DNA from: Coriobacteriales bacterium
GTDB taxonomy: Bacteria > Actinomycetota > Coriobacteriia > Coriobacteriales > UBA8131
DNA: 48,633 bases
Direction: 5' to 3'
Assembly (NCBI GenBank): GCA_031288185.1
Contig: JAITRZ010000035.1
Location: 1-48,633, forward strand
Of this stretch, positions 42,504 through 48,633 are shown piece after piece (within the stretch, counting starts at the first letter, position 1; every line of letters begins with the position of its first letter). Below the pieces are notes generated by a model. It did not search any database. It saw only the letters and a program-made list of their open reading frames with translations, and was not told the DNA's origin. The position numbers and the translations under genes are program-made.

Positions 42504-43678
42504 TGCTGCACCAGCCCTTTCTGCCAACGCAGGACACGACCCCTAACGGTGTCAATAATCGCCAGTATTATGCTAAATACAATAAACATTATAATAATGG
42601 CGGCGTAAACCTGGTAAAACTTTGAGAAGGTCTTGGAGTAGTTGATAAAATAACCCAAACCGGCAGTAGCTCCCATCATCTCGGCTGCTACCAGCGTTAA
42701 AAAAGACATGCTGGTTGCCATAGAAATGCCGGTGAAGATACTGGGCATGGCGTGGGGTATCGCTACATGAAACAGCAAAAAACTGCGCCGAGCGCCCAAA
42801 GTCTCGGAAACCTCATACAGGGCCTTGGGCGTGGACTCAATACCCTGGCACATCATAAAACTGATGATAAACCAGGACGCTATCACCAGCAGAAAGGTCA
42901 TAGCCACCGGTGCAGGCTTCAACAACACCGTCGCAATGGGCATCCAAGCAGTAGCCGGCACCACACCCGTAAACTTCAGCACCGGAAACAACCAATAAAA
43001 CCACTGGCGATACCAGCCAATCAATATGCCAGTGCCGATACCCGCTAAGGTGCCAATGATCAAGCCGATGGCAAAAAGTCGGCTGGACGCGCCAATATGG
43101 CCAAGGAGGTTGAGCCAGTTGGTAGGCAGATAAGCGAGTATCGTCACTGGACCGGGAAAGTAGGGCGGTTGCAGTATAAATAACTTGGAAGTGAGGACAT
43201 CCCAGACAGCCAATGCGAGCGCGCCCGCACATACAAACTGCGCCTTGTGCAACAGCCGTCTGCGAAGAGAGGGGAAGAAGCGCGAAATGGGGTAGAGGAG
43301 GGCCAGGATAACTGCAACCACCACAAGAAAAATGCGATAGTTAGTGGGATCAAGGGGGTAATCGGTAGAAAAATCAACGCCGCGCTCCAGGCCAGGAATA
43401 TTGTCAGGGACAAGGTAGCTGAGCGCCAGAGCCACCAGAAAGCCGCCGATAGACACAGCATACCAGAGCCGTGATTGGGGCTTCCAGTAGACGGGGTCGG
43501 CCGTTGAAGCCAAGACAGACTGCTTATGGGCAGGTTGCGTCTTGGCTGCCGAAAGGTCGCCGGTCGAAAGTGGGACGGGCGGTGTTTGAGTGACTGAAGT
43601 GTTGGTCAAGACCGGGACGGGCGGCAAATCGTCCGAAAGGTCGGCAAAATGCGTTTCTGCGATTGCCCGGCTGCTCAT
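42500..43678 (-). CDS. Sulfonate/taurine-type ABC transporter permease
   Basis: Inner-membrane permease of the SsuC/TauC type. A hydrophilic N-terminus (~65 residues) is followed by two extra TM helices (residues ~70-130) and then the BPD_transp_1 core with the ATPase-docking EAA loop (SETLGARRSFLLFHVAIPHAMPSIF). The protein has 392 residues against ~260 in SsuC, because of the extra N-terminal part. It overlaps the sulfhydrylase gene and the ATPase gene by 4 bp each, so the three are translated as a unit. Confidence 0.9.
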   Translation of the reverse strand: MSSRAIAETHFADLSDDLPPVPVLTNTSVTQTPPVPLSTGDLSAAKTQPAHKQSVLASTADPVYWKPQSRLWYAVSIGGFLVALALSYLVPDNIPGLERGVDFSTDYPLDPTNYRIFLVVVAVILALLYPISRFFPSLRRRLLHKAQFVCAGALALAVWDVLTSKLFILQPPYFPGPVTILAYLPTNWLNLLGHIGASSRLFAIGLIIGTLAGIGTGILIGWYRQWFYWLFPVLKFTGVVPATAWMPIATVLLKPAPVAMTFLLVIASWFIISFMMCQGIESTPKALYEVSETLGARRSFLLFHVAIPHAMPSIFTGISMATSMSFLTLVAAEMMGATAGLGYFINYSKTFSKFYQVYAAIIIMFIVFSIILAIIDTVRGRVLRWQKGLVQQ

Positions 43679-45246
43679 TGATCTGCCTGTCCGGCTGCCT
43701 GCCTGTTTTTCTGTCCGACTGCCTGCCTGGCTTCCCTGCCGATAGAACGTCGCTCAGGCCGTCTGCCAAACGTCGCCGTAAAGGCCTGATCCAGATCCTC
43801 GATCAAATCGCGTGGATCTTCCAGTCCCACCGATAACCTGATAACTTCAGGAGCCAGCCCTGCGGCTTGTTGTTCCTTGGACGTTAACTCAGAATGGGTG
43901 GTTTTGGCACTATTGACTATCAGCGACTTGGCGTCGCCAACGTTAACCTGATAGCTAAACAGTCGCACTGAATCAATAAAGCGCTCCTGCTGGGCCAGTG
44001 TGCCCGCAAAGCCAAAGCTAAAAATGGTGCCACTGCCGCGCGGGGCGTACTTCTGCGCCAGTGGATAGTTGGGGCTGTCAGGCAGGCTGGAATATTCCAC
44101 CCAGGATACAAATTCATTGCCCTGTAGGTAGTCTACCAGCTGCCGCACGGTAGCCAGTTGCTTTTCCAAACGCTCGCTCAGGGTCTCCAGACCCAGCAGC
44201 ACCAGATAGGCATCAAAAGGACCCAGGGCCGCGCCCAGATAGTTAAGCAGCGCCAGGCGCACGCGCACGGTAAAAGGCGTGGCGGGAAAGACCTCGGCAA
44301 AGCTGCGAAAATTGTCAGCACGGTCACGCAGCGTAAAGCCGCGATCCGTGAATTGCGGAAACTTGCCATTTGTGTAGTTAAATTTGCCAGACTCGCTTAT
44401 CAGTCCGGCAATGACAGTGCCGTGGCCGCTGAGCCCTTTGGTAGCGCTGTACACAACAACATCAGCTCCGTGTTTTATTGGCTGCACCAGATAGGGAGTA
44501 GCAAAGGTGTTGTCCACAATAAGGGGAATGCCCGCCTCATGCGCCAGATTGGCCAGCGTGCTTATATCGGCCACAGAGCCCCTGGGGTTGGCGATACTCT
44601 CGATAAACAGGGCCTTGGTGTTGGGCCTTAGTTGCTTTTTGATGTCGTCAGGCGCAAGGCTAGTGGCCAAAGAAACGTTGATGCCATACCGTGGAAGAAT
44701 CGACTTGAACAGATCAAAGGTGCCGCCATACAGCCAGGGTGATGAGACAATATGGTCGCCGGCATCAGCCAGATTCAGGATGCTGTGGCTAACGGCTGCC
44801 ATGCCGCTGGCCAGGGCGATAGATGCGGCGGCCCCATCCAACTCTGCCACGCGACGCTCCAGTACATCAATAGTTGGATTGCCCACACGTGTATACAAAA
44901 ACCCCAGTTCTTCTTGCCTGAACAGGCGCTCGCCGCGCTGGGTAGAGCCCATCTCGTAAGAAGCAGTTTGGTAAATAGGCACATTAAAGGCATAGTTGTG
45001 GTCTTTGGGATCATAGGCGCCACGCACTTTGATGGTGTCAAAACGATAGCGAGGGGCCGGCTCAGGAGCGGATCCCGTAGAAGCGGGTTTTGTGAAAGCG
45101 GCTCCTTGGGCAGACTCGGGGGGAGCGTTTGTTTCTGGGGTGGGGCCGGTATCCGGTTTTGGTGTGGGCGCAACTGCCGGGTTTAAAACCGGCGTGGCGT
45201 CTGAAACCGGCTCAGGACCGGAATCTCCACGTACGTTTTTGGGCAT
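43675..45246 (-). CDS. metY: O-acetylhomoserine sulfhydrylase, with Pro-rich N-terminal and repetitive C-terminal tails
   Basis: PLP enzyme joining O-acetylhomoserine with sulfide or methanethiol to give homocysteine or methionine. Landmarks are RFDTIKVRGAYDPKDHNYA, VPIYQTASYEM, YTRVGNPTIDVLERRVAEL, VDNTFATPYLVQP and the PLP-Lys in YSATKGLSGHGTVIAG. I placed the start at the ATG at 45246; an ATG at 45285 is an alternative, and neither has a strong ribosome site. About 60 Pro/Ala/Thr-rich residues precede the core, and the C-terminus ends in Arg/Gln repeats (RQAVGQ, RQAAGQ) encoded by tandem DNA repeats. Coupling to the ABC permease ties thiol capture to import. Confidence 0.9.
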   Translation of the reverse strand: MPKNVRGDSGPEPVSDATPVLNPAVAPTPKPDTGPTPETNAPPESAQGAAFTKPASTGSAPEPAPRYRFDTIKVRGAYDPKDHNYAFNVPIYQTASYEMGSTQRGERLFRQEELGFLYTRVGNPTIDVLERRVAELDGAAASIALASGMAAVSHSILNLADAGDHIVSSPWLYGGTFDLFKSILPRYGINVSLATSLAPDDIKKQLRPNTKALFIESIANPRGSVADISTLANLAHEAGIPLIVDNTFATPYLVQPIKHGADVVVYSATKGLSGHGTVIAGLISESGKFNYTNGKFPQFTDRGFTLRDRADNFRSFAEVFPATPFTVRVRLALLNYLGAALGPFDAYLVLLGLETLSERLEKQLATVRQLVDYLQGNEFVSWVEYSSLPDSPNYPLAQKYAPRGSGTIFSFGFAGTLAQQERFIDSVRLFSYQVNVGDAKSLIVNSAKTTHSELTSKEQQAAGLAPEVIRLSVGLEDPRDLIEDLDQAFTATFGRRPERRSIGREARQAVGQKNRQAAGQADQ

Positions 45247-45963
45247 TCTAACGTCCAATCCTGCTGCGTTGTTACACAATTTCATATGAACAACGTGATT
45301 TTTTACCCTGTAAACAGGTAAGGGAGGGAGATCGATCTGGTTGGAAAGCCGCCGTGCCGCATCATCAGATAAAGCCGCGCAAAGGATAGGCGCACCGTAC
45401 CGTTGGATCAGGCAGCACAGGAGACAAACAGGTTGCGTAGGGCAAGCGAACCGTACTATCAGATCAGGAGAAAGCACCTGCGCGCATGAAAACACACAGG
45501 TGCCTGGGCATGTTCATGCACTCACAAAAGCAGGCTGCGCCAGACGTGATGCGAAACGCGCGCGCGCAAGCAGCACCAGATGCGCTATAAAACGCGCGCG
45601 TCACCCGTTCACTGCTTCCTGTTGTGGGCTCTAACAAACCGATTCTCCATTATCCGTATTTGACCCATAGTTACACATGATCATTGGTCAGCAAGATTTA
45701 ATGTAGTATTCCTATATGTTTTATAGTAATAGGTATCTTAGCGCCTCTCTTATCCGATGTCAAATCACAGGTTTGGGTTCTGGCTATCGGTTCTGGCCAT
45801 CGGCTGCGTTGTGCTCGCCACCAGACCAATGCCCGTGCAAAAGTCCGCTGCTTGCCGTTAGGCAAAGGCGAGGGTAAGGGCCTTGCGTGCCATCAGGTAA
45901 AGGCTCGTGCAAAAGATTGGCGCACAACGCGTCTCCTGCCGTCACTGAAAGGCCTGGCGTGCA
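45247..45963. other. Intergenic region between the two sulfhydrylase genes
   Basis: 717 bp without a gene that I can support. The AT-rich part 45650-45755 probably holds the promoter of the leftward metY-ABC operon, but no clear -35/-10 pair stands out. The stretch 45879-45986 is the duplicated tail of the next gene. Confidence 0.5.
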
Positions 45964-45986
45964 TCAGGTAAAGGCTCGTGCAAAAG
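45879..45986. repeat. Duplication of the 3' end of the second sulfhydrylase gene
   Basis: 45951-45986 (gene tail, coding AFARAFT-stop and 13 bases beyond) is copied at 45879-45915 with few changes, period ~72 bp. A partial third copy (GTGCAAAAG) lies near 45836. Confidence 0.88.
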
Positions 45987-47316
45987 CCTGCTTAAGATCG
46001 GCGATCAGATCCTCCGGATTTTCAATGCCTACAGAAAGGCGGATGGTGTTAGATGTAAGGCCCACGATAGAGCGAGCTTGCGGCGTAAGTTCAATGTGCG
46101 TGGTTTGAGCGGGATTGATAATCAGCGAGCGAACATCGCCGATGTTGGCCTGGTAGCTCCAGAGCTTCACCGCGTCAAGAAAGGCTCGTTGCTGCGCCTC
46201 ACCGCCAGCAAAACCAAAGCTGAGGATACCTCCCGCCCCTCGCGGTAGATAACGGGAGGCCAGTTCACGGTAGGCGTTGTCCGTGGCGGTGGGATAGCTG
46301 ACCCACTCAACATGGGGGTGAGACTGAAGCCAGGGCAACAGAATCTCGGCTCCACTCACCTGCTTGCGCACCCGCAGGCTCAGCGTTGCAAGCCCCTGTA
46401 AGATCAGGTAAGCGTCAAAGGGGCTAAGCGCCGCCCCCAGGTAGTTCAGGTGAACGGCCAGTAGGCGTCCACAAAAGGGATTTGCGGGAAAAATGTCTAA
46501 AATGGCACGCGGCCGGTCGCTGGCATCACGCAGAAACCAGAGCGGTTGGGTGAACTGCGGATAGAGCCCGCTGGTGTAGTCAAAATTGCCACTTTCTATA
46601 ACTATACCAGCGATGACGTTGCCGTGTCCGCTCAAAGCCTTGGTCGCAGAGTAGATGACTACATCTGCCCCATGCTCCAGGGGATTAAGCAGATAGGGAG
46701 TGGCCAGGGTGTTGTCCACAATCAGCAAAATATCATGAGCATGGGCGAGGTTGGCCAGCGCCTGGAGGTCAGCGACGGCGGTAAGTGGATTGGACACGCT
46801 TTCGACAAACAGTGCCCTGGTAGTATTAGTGATAGCAGATTTCCAGGCTGACAGGTCGTCAGCATCCGTAACCAGATCAATGGCAAGGCCCAGTTCCGGA
46901 TACAGGTGAGTAAAGGCATCCAGCGTGCCACCGTAGAGACGGTAGGTGCTCAGGATACGACCTCCGCGCCCGGCAGCGTTGAACAGGGCATAGGTAACCG
47001 CCGCCATGCCGCTGGCAAGCGCTATGGCAGTGGGCTCCGGCGCTTCACCGGTGCTGTGGAGCGCTGCTACCCGCCGTTCAAGCACGTTGACGGTGGGATT
47101 GCCCATTCGCGTGTACAGCGCGTCGTCACTCTCAAAGCCAAACAGGGCATCGGCGCGCTCAGTTGTTTCCAGCGTAAAGGCCGTGGTCTGGTAAATTGGC
47201 ACACTAACCGCATGATTGTGTTCTGCAGAACGATAGCCCGCCTGTACCAAAAGCGTGTCAAAGCCAGAACGCTCAGGCGATAGGGTTGCTCCATCCGGCG
47301 CTTGTTCAAACGTCAT
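45964..47316 (-). CDS. metY: O-acetylhomoserine sulfhydrylase, second copy
   Basis: Same family and reaction as the product of 43675-45246, with about half of the residues visibly shared. It shows VPIYQTTAFTLETTERAD, YTRMGNPTVNVLERRVAAL, VDNTLATPYLLNP and the PLP-Lys in YSATKALSGHGNVIAG. The ATG at 47316 is preceded by GGGAGGAAAC; the frame extends to 47358 without support. At 450 residues it has normal length. Two divergent copies side by side suggest different thiol substrates (sulfide and methanethiol) or different regulation. Confidence 0.92.
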   Translation of the reverse strand: MTFEQAPDGATLSPERSGFDTLLVQAGYRSAEHNHAVSVPIYQTTAFTLETTERADALFGFESDDALYTRMGNPTVNVLERRVAALHSTGEAPEPTAIALASGMAAVTYALFNAAGRGGRILSTYRLYGGTLDAFTHLYPELGLAIDLVTDADDLSAWKSAITNTTRALFVESVSNPLTAVADLQALANLAHAHDILLIVDNTLATPYLLNPLEHGADVVIYSATKALSGHGNVIAGIVIESGNFDYTSGLYPQFTQPLWFLRDASDRPRAILDIFPANPFCGRLLAVHLNYLGAALSPFDAYLILQGLATLSLRVRKQVSGAEILLPWLQSHPHVEWVSYPTATDNAYRELASRYLPRGAGGILSFGFAGGEAQQRAFLDAVKLWSYQANIGDVRSLIINPAQTTHIELTPQARSIVGLTSNTIRLSVGIENPEDLIADLKQAFARAFT

Positions 47317-47716
47317 GTTTCCTCCCAGGGCTGCAAGGCGGGGTAATAAGGCAGGCAAGTTACATAGTGAATAGATATGTATACTATATTTAGTTTAGCG
47401 CAGTTGAAGCCCCGCGACAAGGGAGTTGCTATGTTCCGGTGTGGCAGTTGGTGGGAGCGCCACCTCCGTGTGCAGATGGCAGTTTGGCAGAGTTCGCAAA
47501 CCTACTCTTGGATGGCAAGGCAGCCTCCGTGTGCAGATGGCAGTTTGGCTTTTCACTTTGTGTAGCGTCTCGCACAGGGGCACCAGGTGATTTCTGCAGA
47601 TAGAGAAAAGGCAAAGGAGGGCGGTTCATCTGCCTGGCTACCAGACAGATGAACCGATTTGTCTTGCGTCTGTGCACCCCGCCATGGGCACACCTTTGGC
47701 GAAGAGTGCGTTTTCC
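47317..47716. other. Intergenic region upstream of the second sulfhydrylase
   Basis: It contains the promoter below and a 22-bp direct repeat starting CTCCGTGTGCAGATGGCAG (about 47465 and 47524). I see no gene. Confidence 0.5.
47392..47420 (-). promoter_or_regulatory. Probable promoter of the second sulfhydrylase gene
   Basis: In the minus sense: TTGTCG (47420-47415), a 17-bp spacer and TAAACT (47397-47392). TAGTATACA follows at 47386-47378, around the start point; the same nine bases overlap the -10 of the nitrogenase-like operon. Confidence 0.5.
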
Positions 47717-48633
47717 TTATGACAGATTCATACGAAAAGCGGGGCGGACGCCGTACGCGTCGTACACGTAGTTGCCATTGACCATGCCCGTAGAGGCGTT
47801 GACATAAGCGGCCCAGGGAGTGTGGCTGCGCGGAGAGCGAAGCCAGTACCAAGTGGCTGCCCCGGAGGTCTTTCGTGCATTGTTATCTGCAAAAAGGACA
47901 ACGCTTGAGCCATAGAGGTTTTGGGTAAGATCCATGCTAGCGGCATTGGTGGTGTTTGAGCCGTTGGCTATGGCGCGAAATACTTCCTCTTCGCTTAAGA
48001 GGAAGAGCTTTTGGTTGGTGAGTTCCTGGTAGCCGTTGTGGCCGCTGTCAGAGGCACCTCCTGTTTTATAGGGAGCGGTGCGTGTATCCTCCCAGCCTAT
48101 CCTCGTATATATGGTGGTATCGAGTATCTTGGTGTTGATGTCTGTGAGGTTGTTGTAGCTGTAGGCATAGGTGCTACCGTTAAGGGACGCCCTAAGTGCG
48201 CTACCATCCCAGCGGATGTCAGTGTCCCAGTAGGTGGAAGTGGCGTTGATTGCTTGGGCATCAATGATGTGTTCTGCGATGACGAGAACATCAGAGTTGC
48301 TGGCCTTGTACAGAATACGCCAGTCAAAGCCTGAAGCATAGAAGGTATCACCGCGCTTAAGGCTTGAAGAGGGAAGTCTGTTTGCCTGGACACTAAAGGT
48401 TATGGTGTAGGCATCTGAGGTAAGGGTGGCTGTGCCGGTAGCACCCACGGGGATGGATACAGCGCGGGTGGTGGCACCGGTAACTGAGAGCGTAGCGCCC
48501 GTAGTACCGGGGTTAAGGCTCCAGGTTGCAGAGGCATCACTGGTGCTGAAGTAGCGCACGGTAGGATAGCCTTGAGGGCTCGTGAGGTTAATGGTGTAGC
48601 TGGTGGAGGCAAGACCGGTGAAGTTTCCTGAGC
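47717..48633 (-). CDS. Surface protein, C-terminal part with a DUF6273-like domain (runs off the right edge)
   Basis: The frame stays open to the window edge (SGNFTGLASTSYTINLTSPQ at the far end), so the true start is outside. The Thr/Ser/Gly-rich part (TGATLSVTGATTRAVSIPVG) looks like a bacterial Ig-like or stalk segment. The last ~190 residues (GDTFYASGFDWRILYKASNSD ... YWLRSPRS ... GVRPAFRMNLS) match the DUF6273 pattern common in large secreted proteins of gut Firmicutes and Coriobacteria. Function is unknown; extracellular location is likely. No sortase signal follows the domain. Confidence 0.75.
   Translation of the reverse strand, partial: SGNFTGLASTSYTINLTSPQGYPTVRYFSTSDASATWSLNPGTTGATLSVTGATTRAVSIPVGATGTATLTSDAYTITFSVQANRLPSSSLKRGDTFYASGFDWRILYKASNSDVLVIAEHIIDAQAINATSTYWDTDIRWDGSALRASLNGSTYAYSYNNLTDINTKILDTTIYTRIGWEDTRTAPYKTGGASDSGHNGYQELTNQKLFLLSEEEVFRAIANGSNTTNAASMDLTQNLYGSSVVLFADNNARKTSGAATWYWLRSPRSHTPWAAYVNASTGMVNGNYVYDAYGVRPAFRMNLS

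Noticed and set aside
43675-45495. The full 606-codon frame of the first sulfhydrylase
   Set aside because: The first ~70 codons are Cys-rich and non-conserved with no ribosome site; a start at 45285 or 45246 is more credible.

Overview
The window comes from a Gram-positive, probably anaerobic bacterium. The indications are an LytR-CpsA-Psr wall-assembly protein, type IV prepilins with a KGFTLVEL-type N-terminus, a Streptococcus-like permuted PstS, a DUF6273-type surface protein and a short HisG paired with HisZ. Base composition is moderately G+C-rich, with AT-richer patches. A member of the Coriobacteriia (Actinomycetota) fits best, but that is inference from gene content. I saw no rRNA, tRNA, CRISPR array or complete insertion sequence.

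Layout. 1-140: start of a prepilin gene running off the left edge. 562-7620 (minus): a phosphate-starvation block, pstS-pstC-pstA-pstB-phoB-phoR. 8131-10609 (plus): an AT-rich two-gene restriction-modification module of AvaI/BsoBI type. 10863-11774 (minus): an alpha/beta hydrolase. 11985-13211 (minus): a cystathionine gamma-synthase/lyase-type PLP enzyme, divergent from 13736-19447 (plus), which encodes NifH-, NifD-, NifK-, NifX- and NifB-like proteins. 19609-21998 (minus): signal peptidase I and a membrane-anchored protein of unknown function. 22149-31124 (minus): a complete histidine operon in the order hisZ-G-D-C-B-H-A-F-I-E. 31680-36630: a family 2 glycosyltransferase, an LCP protein and a large orphan AAA+ ATPase. 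36671-39944: a decayed zone holding an oxidoreductase remnant, a frameshifted prepilin, an antitoxin remnant, radical-SAM/SPASM remnants and one intact prepilin. 40193-47316 (minus): two O-acetylhomoserine sulfhydrylases and a sulfonate/taurine-type ABC importer. 47717-48633: the C-terminus of a surface protein running off the right edge.

Main interest. The nitrogenase-like set (H, D, K, X and B, without NifE/N) lies next to one transsulfuration-type enzyme and about 21 kb from two methionine-synthesising sulfhydrylases with an organosulfur-type importer. The NifD-like subunit keeps the cluster-binding cysteines but differs around the residues needed for N2 reduction. The best hypothesis is a methylthio-alkane-reductase-like C-S-cleaving system: import organosulfur, cleave it reductively to methanethiol or sulfide, and capture the thiol with O-acetylhomoserine to make methionine or homocysteine. 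A leader with a possible 47-codon peptide and an intrinsic terminator directly before the NifH-like gene suggests attenuation control.

A second theme is pervasive micro-duplication. The 3' ends of pstB, hisC, hisF, metY and lepB are repeated just past their stop codons, hisZ has a tandem-repeat leader, and many enzymes carry low-complexity or repetitive extensions.
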